A stretch of 64,000 nt of DNA from Aralia elata (lineage: Eukaryota; Streptophyta; Magnoliopsida; Apiales; Araliaceae). Below, piece after piece: positions 12,058 through 22,956 of the stretch (the first letter of the stretch is position 1; the number at the start of each line of letters is the position of its first letter). Position numbers and translations under genes: made by a program. The notes below the pieces were generated by a model. It did not search any database. It saw only the letters and a list, made by a program, of their open reading frames with translations, and was not told where the DNA came from. The DNA lies in NCBI GenBank assembly GCA_034770075.1, contig CM068388.1, positions 15,399,653-15,463,652 of the forward strand, given 5' to 3'.

Positions 12058-13216
12058 TTCTTTCATACTCGTAATGGATATTATTTTCTTTCATACTCCT
12101 CCATTTATGGTAAGAAATTATTATTCGTTTCCATAACATTATTATTAAATGGTGAAAATTCCTAAAATTAGTAGAATATCCTTAATAGCTTGTGCTTCAT
12201 CTACTATTTTTTCACCTGAATCTTTTTATTGCGTTTTACACATTATAGTTGAATTGTGAACCTTATTTATTCTATTCTTGAACTCTAATTGAATTTCTAG
12301 ATATCATGTTAACAATTTGGACATTCTTGGACTCTAAATAAATTAAAATTACAAATCTCTAATGTTTATTCTTGATCTTATTGTTCTTATTATTTCTATT
12401 CATCCTTTATATCATTGTCATAATCCTCAGACTTAAATTGTGGTAAAAGTTCTCTTTGGTCTGTAGTGCAAAGATGAACTGGTGATTGGCATGATTATGA
12501 CCATGAACTGTGTATTGGTATATTCATGACCTTTGGTATTAAAGACAAAGTATTGTGGTGAAAGTTCTCTTTGGCCCGTAGTGCAAAGATGGACTGGTGT
12601 TTGGTATGATCATGATCATTAGTGTTATAAATGAATATCTTTGGCCCGTAGTGCAAAGATAAACTGTTGATTTGGATGATCATAAACAGGAATTGTTGAT
12701 TGGTATTACAAGGATAAATTAATAATAGTGAATTTTTGTTAAATAGGAGAAAATAGTAGACACTATGTTCTATTTGACTCTTCTAATGAATTATTAGTTC
12801 CGCTGCAGTTATCGTTGAAAATTTATTTTCGATAAATCTCTGATTTATTATTGTTGAAGGCTAAAGATAATATATTCTTCATTATCTTAGTTATGATATT
12901 CTTTATTGGGCTAATTGAGCTCACCCTTTTCAGTTTCATTCTATTATTTTTCTCAGAAAATGAGAGTGTAGCTGGGATTAGTTGGGGAATGGAGTGATGG
13001 TCCGAAACCATAGAAGTATCTCAATACGTTATAAAATAGTGTAACAATAATTGTCTTGAGAACTTAAGTTATATTTGTATTGGAACTCACAGTATGTGTA
13101 TTGTCATATTTTACACGATAGTATAATAGTTGTAAATAGGAAAATTTGTTCGATTTTGTAGTATGTATTTTGGCGACTCAAAATGGGTTGTGTGGACCTA
13201 TTTTAGGGGCGTCACA
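12058..13216 (+). repeat. Truncated 5' LTR of the second chromovirus
   Basis: From TTCTTTCATACTCGTAA onward the sequence tracks the 3' part of the LTR at 18061-21750 (matching about 19325-20285 and 21552-21750), including the repeated TTTGGCCCGTAGTGCAAAGAT motif. It ends GGGGCGTCACA and is followed directly by a primer-binding site. The first about 1.2 kb of the LTR is missing, so the element has lost its 5' end. Confidence 0.85.
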
Positions 13217-13217
13217 G

Positions 13218-13230
13218 TTGGTATCAGAGC
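13218..13230 (+). other. Primer-binding site, initiator Met tRNA type
   Basis: TTGGTATCAGAGC lies one base after the LTR end. TGGTATCAGAGC is the usual plant LTR-retrotransposon primer-binding site complementary to the 3' end of initiator tRNA-Met. It fixes the orientation as + and the LTR end at 13216. Confidence 0.9.
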
Positions 13231-13434
13231 TTAGAGATATGATCTCTAGTGGAGATCTGAGATTAGACCTAGGGGGGGAGAGACGAGTAAAATCCTTTGC
13301 TAGTGTATCCTACCTAAGCTATTTTGTTATTTATTAGTTAGTTTGCTTATAGGGACAAGATGTAACATGTCAATTTCTTTAAAGTAATCTTTGTTTTGTG
13401 GCTGTATTTCAGAATGACATCTAAAAATCAAATA

Positions 13435-14600
13435 TGGCTGAGAATCAGGAGGCTACTAATAATATTGTTGCAAACTCAGAAAATCGTGTTGCTAACAACA
13501 TGATGAATAATGATGTTTTTTAGAAACTTCATGCAATTTTTTACAAAACCAGGCGAGAGAAACTACTGCTTATAATACCGGTAGAAATACAGGTAATTTA
13601 CGAAGGGTCATTGCCAAACAGTTCAAGAAGTTAGGACCACCAGAATTTCTCAGAAAGCCAAAACCACTCAAGGAAGAAGTGTGGCTCAAACAAATGACAA
13701 AGATATTTGATGTACTGCGTTACACTGACGAACAAAAGGTTCCTTTCGCTACCTATATGTTGCGAGGAGAAGCGGATCATTAGTGGGAATCCGTAAAACG
13801 TACCCATCACTTGGCACTCGAGATGTCTTGGGTGGAGTTCCAAGAATTGTTTAACGAAAAGTATTTTCCAGAGAGTATTCGTCATATGAAGGAGGTGGAA
13901 TTTATCAAACTGGAGCAGAACAACATGACCGTATCGCAGTACGAAGCCAAGTTTGCTGAATTGTCTCTATTTGCGCCCCATTTGGTGGACAATGAGGAAC
14001 GGATGACGAGAATATTTTTACGAGGTTTGAAACCTGAAATTCGTCAACATCTTATTTCTCATAAACTTTGTCTATATTTAGATATCGTGGATAGGGCTCA
14101 ATTAGTGGAACAAGAGAAAGAAATACTACAACTAGGAGATAACACCTAACAGCGAGAGAGAAATTACGATAATTATCATAACAGTGGCAACAATCATCGG
14201 AATAATGAGAACCAACAAGGAGGAAATCATCATGGCAGAAATGGTAACCACTTCGGTGGTAATCCCAATCTAAATAATAGAAAAAATGAGTCGAGTGGAA
14301 ACAATTTCAAAAAGAAAAGATTTAACAATGACCATGAAAAAGCACCGATATCAGCACCAACACAAACACTAGTTTCAAGGGGAGGAGAACGACCACTAGT
14401 CAGTTGTTACAAGTGTGGAAAGGAGGGATACATCAATCCAAACTATACACAGGCATTTCGGGTGTGTTACAGTTATGGAAAGGAAGGCTACATAGCTCGA
14501 TTTTGTCCTATAGCAAAATTAAGTGCAGCTGTAATGATGACACTAAAGGCTGTCATGGACAAGTCAAAGTCTGTGCTTTAGGGGAGAGCTTTTGTCATGA
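13435..14600 (+). pseudogene. gag of the second chromovirus
   Basis: Reading begins at an ATG (MAENQEATNN) that meets TAG after about 30 codons. The retrotransposon gag core follows: QFKKLGPPEFLRKP, WLKQMTKIFDVLRYTD, VPFATYMLRGEADH, then a TAG at about 13781, then SWVEFQELFNEKYFP and IFLRGLKPEIRQHL. Another stop ends the frame at 14149. A basic, Asn-rich linker and two zinc-knuckle relics follow (CYKCGKEGYINPN near 14407, CYSYGKEGYIARFCP near 14466). In the second knuckle a Cys has become Tyr. Gag would form the virus-like particle; this copy has several stops and cannot. Confidence 0.88.
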
Positions 14601-15112
14601 CATCCCAAAAAGTATGGAACCCGAACGAAGTTATCATGGGTAAACTACTTATTAACTCTTATGAAGTTTATGACTTATTAAATACTGGTTCTACCCACTT
14701 TTTTATTTCACCTACATGTGTTCAACGTCTGAACTTGACTCTTGAGAAATTAAATTTTGACTTATCTGTTGAAACATCATTAGGACAAACATTCGTTACA
14801 TCTATGGTCTATAAATCTTGTTTTGTTCAAATCAGCACCCTCACATTACCTGTTGATCTTTATCTCCTTAGACATGCATGAATTTGATGTGATTTTAGGA
14901 ATTGATTGGTTAACTACTCATTATGCTAAAATTGATTGCTTTCGTAAGGTCGTTAGTTTTAATATTCCTAATCAACGTGCTATACGAATTCAAGCAACCA
15001 AATCGTTGAAATTAATAAGTGTCATTTCTAGTCACAAAGTCATTCGTTTATTGAAAAACAAATGTCAAGCTTTCTTAGCCCATATAACTGATTTAAACAA
15101 AAGTACGTCATG
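14600..15112 (+). pseudogene. Aspartic protease domain of the second chromovirus
   Basis: The retropepsin-like domain is recognised from YDLLNTGSTHFFIS near 14670, where the family has an Asp-Ser/Thr-Gly active site, and from MHEFDVILGIDWL near 14873, joined across a frameshift at about 14860. The catalytic Asp of the D-T-G motif reads Asn (AAT), a one-base change, so the protease would be inactive even without the frameshift. Confidence 0.85.
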
Positions 15113-16470
15113 ATATTTATGTTGTTAATAAGTTCCCTGACGTATTTTCCGAAGAACTTCTTGGCCTACCCCCAGACCGTAAAATCGAATTTTGTATCGA
15201 CCTTGAATCCGGTATAAAACCCATTTCCAAGACCCCATATCGAATGACTCATATTGAACTTTAGGAGTTAAAAGTCCAACTACAAGATTTGTTAGACACA
15301 GGTTTCATACATCCGAGTACATCGCCATGTAGTGCTCTTGTCTTATTCGTAAAGAAGAAGGATAAGAGTATGAGACTCTGCATTGACTATCGGGAGTTGA
15401 ACCATATCACCATCAAAAATAGGTACTCGTTACCTCGCATTGATGACCTGTTTGACCAGTTGCAAGGTGCTCAATTTTTTTTAAAGATCGATCTCCGTTT
15501 TGGATATCATCAGTTTAAGATTAAAGCTGATGACATTCCAAAGACTGCCTTCAGAACTCGATATGGGCATTACGAATTCCTAGTCATGTCTTTCGGATTA
15601 ACTAATGCTCCTGCTACCTTCATGGATATGATGAACCGAATATTCAAGGAATATTTAGATTATTTCGTGGTTATTTTTATTGATGACATCCTCATATACT
15701 CCAAAAGTCATGAAGATTATGAACGACACTTGAGGTTGATACTCTAAAAGCTTCGTGAAAACAAGTTATATGTCAAGTTGAAGAAATACGAGTTCTGGCT
15801 TAAGCAGGTAGTATTCCTTAGATACATGATCTCTAAACAAGGAATATTGGTTGACCCGGCGAAGATTGAAGCGGTATTAAATTGGGAACAACCTAAGTCA
15901 GTAACTGAAGTACAAAGCTTTTTGGGCCTAGTTGGTTATTATCGGAGGTTCGTAGAAGGATTCTCTCGAATTGTTATTCCATTAACTCAGCTGACTCGGA
16001 AAAGCACAAAATTTGAATGGAGTGAAGAATACAAGAAGAGTTTTCAATAACTCAAGAGAAGACTCATTTCAGCACCTGTTCTGACAATACCATCAGGATC
16101 AGAAGGATTCGTCATCTACAGCGATGCTTCAGACAGAGGTCTAGGTTGCATTCTCATGCAACATGGGAAAGTTATAGCTTATGGTTCTCGACAACTCAAG
16201 AAATATGAGATGAATTATCCTACTCATGATCCAGAGTTGGCAGCGGTCGTTTTCACATTGAAGATCTGGAGACACTACTTGTATGGAGAGAAAGTGGAGA
16301 TCTATACAGATCATAAAAGCCTCAAATATTTCTTCACCCAGAAGGAACTTAACATGCAATAACGACGTTGGCTTGAGCTGTTGAAAGATTACGACCATAC
16401 CATCCAATACCATCCTGGAAAGGCGAATGTGGTAGCTGACGTGTTGAATAGAAGATCATATACGGGTATG
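15113..16470 (+). pseudogene. Reverse transcriptase and RNase H of the second chromovirus
   Basis: All RT blocks are visible: DVFSEELLGLPPDR, MRLCIDYRELNHITIKNRY, FLKIDLRFGYHQ, TRYGHYEFLVMSFGLTNAP and the catalytic FIDDILIYSK near 15675. The frame then stops (TAA 15745) and resumes with the connection region LGLVGYYRRFVEGFS. A TAA follows at 16048, then RNase H (YSDASDRGLGCILMQHGK, TDHKSLKYFFTQ), and another TAA at 16360. An earlier TAG lies near 15262. The spread of stops along one mostly unshifted frame indicates an old copy decayed by point mutation. Confidence 0.93.
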
Positions 16471-16619
16471 AATGCAATATTGTTAACATAAAGGCCCATT
16501 TTGTATGATTTACGAAAGATGGATATAGAGTTAAAGACTCCAGGAACCCACGTGAAGATGGCATATATACAAGTAGAACTGACTTTAATCAACAAAGTAA
16601 AACTGCTCAAGCTACAAAC

Positions 16620-17990
16620 CCAGAGCTGGTGAATATGAAGAAGAAAGTACAAGAAGGTTCTATTCCAGAAGAAAGAGTCGACGAAGAAGGGATACTTCGA
16701 GTAAACTCTAGACTTTGTGTTCCTAACGACCCTGATTTAAAATATAAAATCATAATGGAGGCACACAATACATCATTTGCAATCTACCCTAGAAGTACCA
16801 AAAATGTATCATGATCTTTGACATACATTTTGGTGGAGCAATATGAAGAGAGAGATTACAAAATTTATCTCAAGGTATCTAATTTGTCAACGTGTTAAGG
16901 TAGAGCATCAAGCACTAAGAGGTCCATTGCAACCACTTGAGATTCCAGAATGAAAGTGGAAACACATTAACATGGATTTCGTGACAAGTCTTCCTAAAGT
17001 TTCTCAAGGTTTAGATGTAATTTGGGTCATTGTAAATAAATTGACTAAGTCTACTCATTTATTTCCCATACGAGAAAATTATTCCCTTGAGCGTCTTGCT
17101 AGTATGTTTATAAGCGAGATTGTGCGACTGCATGGCATGCCAGTATCCATAGTTTCTGATCGAGACCCTAAATTCACTTCATAATTTTGGGTCAGCTTAC
17201 AAAAAGCTATGGGCACTGAATTACAATTCAGTTCTGCATACCATCCCCAAACAGACGAGCAATCGGAAAGGACCATTCAAATTCTCGAAGATCTGTTGAG
17301 ACTCTGCATACTAGACTTCAAAGGAAGTTAGGACAAATACTTACCATTGGTGAAATTCTTCTATAACAACAATTATCAAGAAAATATAGGCATGGCTCCT
17401 TTCGAGGCGTTATATGGACAAAGGTGTCGTTCTCCAATATGTTGGGATAAAGTAGGTGATGCAAAATTTTTGGGACCGGAATTGGTACGTATAACTGCAG
17501 AAAAGATTCAAATGATCCGACAACGTATACAAGCAGCACAAGATCGACAAAAGAGTTATGTTGATCTTCATCGAAGGGATGAGGAATTCAATGTCAGAGA
17601 CCATGTATTTTTGTGTTGCCCCATAGAAAGGAGTTACGAGATTCGGCAAAAGAGGAAAGCTCAACCCTCGATTTATTTGTCCATTTGAAATCCTCGACTA
17701 AGTAGGAACTGTGGCCTATAGACTCACCCTACCACCAAACATGTCTCGTGTTCATAACGTTTTTCACATATCTATGCTACGTAAATATGTGAAAGACCCG
17801 AATCACATTATTGAATTAGAACCAGACGAAATAACAGAGGATTTAACGTATGAGGAGATACCTATCAAGATCTTGGATAAGAAGGAACAGATTCTACGCT
17901 CAAACGTTATACCTCAAGTCAAAGTTTTATGGAGAAACCATAATATAGAGGAAATGACCTGAGAGTTAGAATCTGAAATGAGAGTAAGGT
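16620..17990 (+). pseudogene. Integrase and chromodomain-like tail of the second chromovirus
   Basis: The zinc-binding region (degenerate, near 16750-16910) precedes the core: MDFVTSLPKVSQG, WVIVNKLTKSTHLFP, SDRDPKFTS, then a stop at 17182, then HPQTDEQSERTIQIL-like sequence and EALYGQRCRSPICWDKVG. A frameshift near 17640 and a stop near 17699 precede the C-terminal part (VFHISMLRKYVKDPNHIIE, then KVLWRNHNIEEMT). Domain order RT-RNase H-integrase is that of Ty3/gypsy. The sequence is clearly related to the pol at the window start but not a recent duplicate. Confidence 0.9.
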
Positions 17991-20401
17991 ATCCTCACGT
18001 CTTCGAGATGCGAGGTACGTACATCAATTTCGAGGACGAAATTTCATAAGGAATGAAGATTGTAAGACCCCGACTTTTATGAAATAAAAGTTATTTTTCT
18101 TTATGATTATTATTCTAAACGGTAAGGTATTTAATTGATAAAATATTATATTTAAGGGTGATATATGCAAATTATCAGATAAACAGTATGTCAATGAATA
18201 TTCTTTTTGTTGGGGAATATTCCTTCTGTCGGGAAATATATTCGGTAAAGTACGATGGCGCCGAAATAACCAATCATTGGTGGGCCTCATAACGACTAAT
18301 TGTCGAATACAAAAAATGACAGTAATATTTGTTGTCAACGGTATTATCACCTGCAACTATTGAAATACCCGGTAATAAAAGAATAGTAGCACGCGTTATT
18401 CCACAGTAGCACGTGGTATTGCACAGTATTTCATATTATTGATTCAATAATTGATATAATAGCAATTGCATAGTATTTTAATTCAATAATTGTTACAGTA
18501 ACATCTACATAATATTTGATATTGTCAAATTAATAATTGTCACAGTAACTCATATTATTTGATATGATATTATTAGACCAGTTAGCATCATTGACAATGT
18601 CTAGAAGTTCTGTCAAGGAAAATGAGTTGTTTAATTGAGTGCCGTTTTTATGGAAAGCCCCTACTTTCTTGGGAATGATCTAGTTGTTAATAGTGTAAGT
18701 CTATAATATTAATAGTGAATAAATATTAAAAGATTGAAAATGTGTTAATTAAAGATAAGTGATATGTGGTAGTTATTTGTTCAATTTTTGAGATTTGTCA
18801 TGAAGAGTTTGTCATAAGTTTGACTTATTATTCTATGGACCCCTCATTTGTCAATTTGTTAAACCGTCGGCAGAAATTTTGTTCAGTATTTCTTTATTTT
18901 ATTATTATTATAATAGTAATAAAACAGAATTTTTTTATATAAAACAAAAAAACTTTTATATTATATATAAAGTTATTTATTTTATTAGAATATAATTAGA
19001 ATATATTATATTATATATAAAGTTATTTATTTTATTAGAATATTTTATTGCATAGTAAATATCAGACGAACGAATTCGAAATCGGTGTGCTAAGCCGATG
19101 CATTTATCAAACTTGGTATGCTAAACAGTTTCCTATAAATAGGTTGCTCAGTTGAGCAATGAAACTCACACCGAAATCACAAAATTCTTCTTCTATAATA
19201 TTGTGCGTATTTCTTTTGAGTATAAGGATACTTTGAGCGTAACTAATAGTACAAGATTTTCTCAAGATAATCTCCTTTATACCAGTCAGATCTAGTCCTA
19301 CTAAGGTAAAAGATGTCATTTTATTTCATACTCGTAAATGATATTATTTTCTTTTATACTCCTCCATTTATGGTAAGAAATTATTATTCGTTTCCATAAC
19401 TTTTATTATTAAATGGTAAAAATTCCTAAAATTAGTATAATATCCTTAATAGTTTATGCTTCATCTACTATTTTTTTACCTAAATCTTTCTATTGCGTTT
19501 TACACGTTATAGTTGAATTGTGAACCTTATTTATTCTATTCTTGAACTCTAATCGAATTTCTGGATATCATGTTGACAATTTGGACATTTTTGGACTCTA
19601 GATAAATTAAAATTACAGATATCTAATGTTTATTCTTCATCTTATTGTTCTTATTATTTCTATTCATCCTTTATATCATTGTCATAATCCTCAGACTTAA
19701 ATTGTGGTGAAAGTTCTCTTTGGCCTGTAGTGCAAAGATGAACTGATGATTGACATGATTATGACCATGAACTGTGTATTGGTATATTTAATGACCTTTG
19801 GTGTTACAAGCAAAGTCTTGTGGTGAAAGTTCTCTTTAGCCCGTAGTGCAAAGATGAACTGGTATTTGGTATGATCATGACCATTGGTGTTATAAATGAA
19901 TATCTTTGGCCCGTAGTGCAAAGATAAACTGTTGATTTGGATGATCATAAACAAGAATTGTTGATTGGTGTTACAGAGATAAAATAATGATGGTGAATTT
20001 TTTTTAAATAGGAGAAAATAGTAGACATTATGTTCTATTTGACTCTTCTAAAGAATTATTAGTTTCGCTGCAGTTATCGTTGAAAATTTATTCTCGATAA
20101 ATCTCTGATTTATTATTGTTGAAGGCTAAAGATAATATATTCTTCATTAACTTAGTTATGATATTCTTTATTGGGCTAATTGAGCTCACCCTTTTCAGTT
20201 TTGTTTCATTATTCTTCTCAGAAAATGAGAGTGTAGTTGGGATTAGCCGGAGAATGGAGTGATGGTCCGAGACTAGAGAAGTATCTAGAGCCGGTCCGGG
20301 GTTTTTTAAGGCCCGGGGCAAATTTTCTTAGTGTGCCCCTTTAAAGGCATGCACAAATAGTGTGCTCCTTTCATGCCAACTGCCCTTCTAAACTTGAAAC
20401 T

Positions 20402-20460
20402 CTCCTTTATTTATAGAACTGAGGCAGGAAAAGAGAAGCTATTTTAGACGATGTGGGACT
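20402..20460 (-). promoter_or_regulatory. snRNA-type promoter module 1 (USE plus TATA)
   Basis: On the minus strand GTCCCACATCG (20449-20459) matches the plant U-snRNA upstream sequence element consensus RTCCCACATCG exactly. It is followed 33 bases later by TATAAATAAAGGAG (20402-20415). The known spacing for RNA polymerase II snRNA genes in plants is about 33-34 bases, against 23-24 for polymerase III. No snRNA-like sequence follows. Activity is an inference. Confidence 0.6.
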
Positions 20461-20619
20461 CTTGTTGCTATATCCCATTGCTTGGTTAATTGTGAAACGC
20501 TCTTGTAGTTGTATCCCATTTTTTAGACGATGGTACTCTCATTTGATACTTAATGTTCTGGTATTAGCTTGGATGTGTAGAGAGGATAATGAGTCACATC
20601 ATTGTATTTGGCTGGTTAC

Positions 20620-21107
20620 CTGAACACCATGTGTCACTGCAGTGGAACATGAGGAAGGTTGTTCTAGAAACAGATTGATGCTCCTGACATTACCTTCCAC
20701 ATTTAGTTTAATCAGACCACTTTCTAAGTGACAAACATGTTCTTCTAGCCATAATAGCATAGCATCCTGTTGCTGATTACCTTTGCCATCATGCACCAAA
20801 CATACAATTCATTTGGTACAAAAGGAATCATTTCTCCATCAGTTGAAAGATTCCTCGTGCCAACATATAGTTGACCATTGTTACAATTGAAGAAGAAAAT
20901 CTTTTCATTAAAAGTGGAAGAAGCTGCCACAACAAGATATTTAACTCTGCTGCTAAATCCAAGATGGAAATTGATATCCTTGGTTTCTCTTCTCACCTGT
21001 TTCGAGGGCAACAAGAACACATTCACTGTGTGGTCATAAAATGAGTAGCCTCCAATGAGTCCCAATGGACTTCCAAACAGGCTCCCACTGACTTCTTTGG
21101 CTGGTTT
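20620..21107 (-). pseudogene. Captured exon of a SKIP16-like F-box/ApaG-domain gene
   Basis: On the minus strand an exon of 488 bases runs from an acceptor (CTCCACAG) to a donor (CAG|GTAACC). It reads SPLGLIGGYSFYDHTVNVFL, QVRRETKDINFHLGFSSR, FFNCNNGQLYVGTRN and VPNELYVW. A one-base frameshift near 20785 leads to GNQQQDAMLLWLEEHV, EGNVRSINLFLEQPSSCS and AVTHGVQ. These blocks match, in order, the middle of plant SKIP16, an SKP1-interacting F-box protein with an SMI1/KNR4-like part and a C-terminal ApaG domain. Only this exon with its splice sites is present, so it was taken from genomic DNA. The frameshift makes it non-functional as protein. Confidence 0.88.
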
Positions 21108-21209
21108 CTGTGGAGACAACACTCAAAAAGTCTAATCAGAATTAATGTTTATTAAGGATGAAGTTTTTGCTTATGTTTGTATCTACCCAACAATAGGGCA
21201 AAGACCAAA

Positions 21210-21258
21210 GTCCCACATCGAGTTAAACTTGAATTGAACAATACACTTCATACTATAA
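21210..21258 (+). promoter_or_regulatory. snRNA-type promoter module 2 (USE plus TATA-like)
   Basis: GTCCCACATCG (21210-21220) is an exact USE match; TATAA (21254-21258) follows after 33 bases, the polymerase II spacing. It points toward the right end of the hAT element and out into the LTR. Confidence 0.5.
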
Positions 21259-21295
21259 CAGCAAGCCTCACCACAATATTTTACTAAATGACAAA

Positions 21296-21347
21296 GTCCC
21301 ACATTGGTTAGGTGATAAAAGGCCAAGAAAGCTTTCCTTATAAAAGG
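21296..21347 (+). promoter_or_regulatory. snRNA-type promoter module 3 (USE plus TATA)
   Basis: GTCCCACATTG (21296-21306) matches 10 of 11 USE positions; TATAAAAGG (21339-21347) follows after 32 bases. It lies 86 bases downstream of module 2 in the same direction, suggesting a duplicated promoter. Confidence 0.55.
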
Positions 21348-21755
21348 TCTAGTAAGTAACAAGCCAAGCTTTAATTGCATAAGACCATGCCCAAGGACTA
21401 AGCTTTAATCTTTATTGTAATATCTTTTATTTTTTGCATTATTTATACAAACAAAATTTAGCAAAAATAAAATAAAATTGCGCTCCCCTCAGCTTTGGGC
21501 CCTAGGCTGTCGTCCTGGTTGCCCTAGGTCAGGGTTGGCCCTGGAAGTATCTCAATACGTTATAAAATAGTGTGACAATAATTGTATTGAGAACTTAAGT
21601 TATATTTGTATTGGAACTCACAGTATGTGTGTTGTCATATTTTGCACGACAGTATAATAATTGTAAATAGGAAAATTTGTATTTGAATTTTGTAGTAAGT
21701 ATTTCGGCGACTTAAAATGGGTTGTGTGGAACTATTTTGGGGGCATCACATGAGT

Positions 21756-22203
21756 GGTCAGGATTAAAAACTGAAAATCGACGTCCCCTACTATTAGTAA
21801 CGGATTATAAAAAAAATACTTAGCTCCCGCTACTAAGGGTTTGACTTGACCAATAAATGTTTAGGGTTTATTAAATAGGGTTTAGAATTTATTAATCAGG
21901 GGTTAAGGTTTCTTAACTGGAGTTTAGGATTTATTTCTAGTTAATAAACCCTAGTTAATAAACTCTAAACCTTGTTTAATAAACCCTAATTATTAAATAA
22001 TAAACCCTCGTTATTAAACCCTAAACTCAAGTTAATAAAGTCAAACCCTTATTCTGATTAGTTAAACCCTAAACATTTATTGGTAAAACTAAACCCTTAT
22101 TCTGATTAACGTCTGTTACTATTAGTAGCAGATGACATGTGTTTTTTTAACCGTTCGCTACTATTAGTAGCGGATGTCAATTTTCACTTTCTAATCCTGA
22201 TTG
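21756..22203. mobile_element. Foldback MITE-like element with long inverted repeats
   Basis: The left arm (GGTCAGGATTAAAAACTG, CTACTATTAGTAACGG) is the inverted counterpart of the right arm (CGCTACTATTAGTAGCGG ... CTTTCTAATCCTGATTG). The inner part is also inverted: ATGTTTAGGGTTTA near 21857 against TAAACCCTAAACATTTATTGG near 22065. The whole can fold into one long imperfect hairpin with AAACCCTA-rich inner arms. It directly abuts the LTR end at 21750. No clear target duplication was found, so the superfamily is unassigned. Confidence 0.7.
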
Positions 22204-22956
22204 TTCATTATTTTTTTCAATGGTATAGATGGTGTATGTTTTATAAGAATCTATAGCAAATACATGTTATGGATCATTTCCCTATATATATATATACATA
22301 TCTCTGGTTTACGAACTTGGCTTCCCTCTATTACACATTTCCTCTAATTCTATCTAATACATCATATTTTTGTAGTTTTGGATAGTATAATTTAAATCAA
22401 AACTGGTCAATTAATTTATAATAATGAGTAGTATAATTGTTTCAAAAAGGAAAGTAATCCAACAATTTTTTATTATTGATGAAAATGTAGATTTTTCATC
22501 AAAATTTCAATGGTTGAGAATACTTTCAAACTTTTAACAGTAAAAATATTTTTAATGACTTTAATTTTTAGTAGAATTGATCTTAATATAATTAACTATC
22601 TATTAATATTAATATGTTTGGATTATTATTAACAAAATTATTAAGATTAAATTATTAGTACATTAAATGAAATCGGAGGAAATATATAATAGAGGGGTGC
22701 CAAGCCACCCCAAGCCAAATACGTGGTTTACTTTCTCTACGTGGTTTACTCTCTCCCTTTCTTTCCCAAAAAAATAAAAATAAAAATAAAAATAAAAATC
22801 CTCTTACACCCATATCTTCTTTTGCCATTCCTTTCTCTCATTTGTTTGCAACTCCCAAGGAGTAAACTTTCAAAGTTGAGAAGTTTGTCCAAATAAACTA
22901 CCATCTTTGTCCAAGTCAACTGCTACAACCTTCACATTCTTGAAATCAAAAGGGAC
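22204..22956 (+). promoter_or_regulatory. Upstream region and 5' leader of the hydrolase gene
   Basis: The 750 bases before the start codon are AT-rich. They contain a doubled TACGTGGTTTACT (near 22719 and 22737) with an ACGT core as bound by bZIP factors, and an (AAAAT)n run near 22766-22800. The leader just before ATG is CT-rich to CA-rich, as usual in plants. No TATA box could be fixed with confidence. Confidence 0.4.

Larger units (their letters stand above)
20286..21543. mobile_element. Non-autonomous hAT-type transposon carrying a captured gene exon
   Basis: The element is bounded by a perfect 8-bp direct repeat GAAGTATC (20278-20285 and 21544-21551) in the middle of LTR sequence that is continuous at 13013 in the sister LTR. 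That comparison proves the insertion. The ends are imperfect inverted repeats, TAGAGCCGGTCCGGGG at the left and CAGGGCCAACCCTGACC (reverse complement) at the right. An 8-bp duplication and GGGCCGGCCC-like ends are typical of plant hAT elements. No transposase is present; the inside holds one exon of a SKIP16-like gene and three USE/TATA promoter modules. At 1258 bp it is a gene-capturing (Pack-type) element. Confidence 0.9.
18061..21750 (+). repeat. 3' LTR of the second chromovirus, interrupted by a hAT element
   Basis: The LTR starts TGTAAGACCCCGAC directly after the purine tract AGGAATGAAGAT and ends GGGGGCATCACA. Removing the hAT insertion and one copy of its 8-bp duplication leaves about 2.42 kb. 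The same family is present as a solo LTR at 57642-60430 and as the truncated 5' LTR at 12058-13216. A conserved GAGGACGAAATTT motif sits about 30 bases upstream (18031), as in the two related elements here (2300, 44058). Confidence 0.9.

Noticed and set aside
13146..13337. Short open frame spanning the LTR end and primer-binding site
   Set aside because: It crosses the LTR/PBS junction, which is untranslated leader in this element type.
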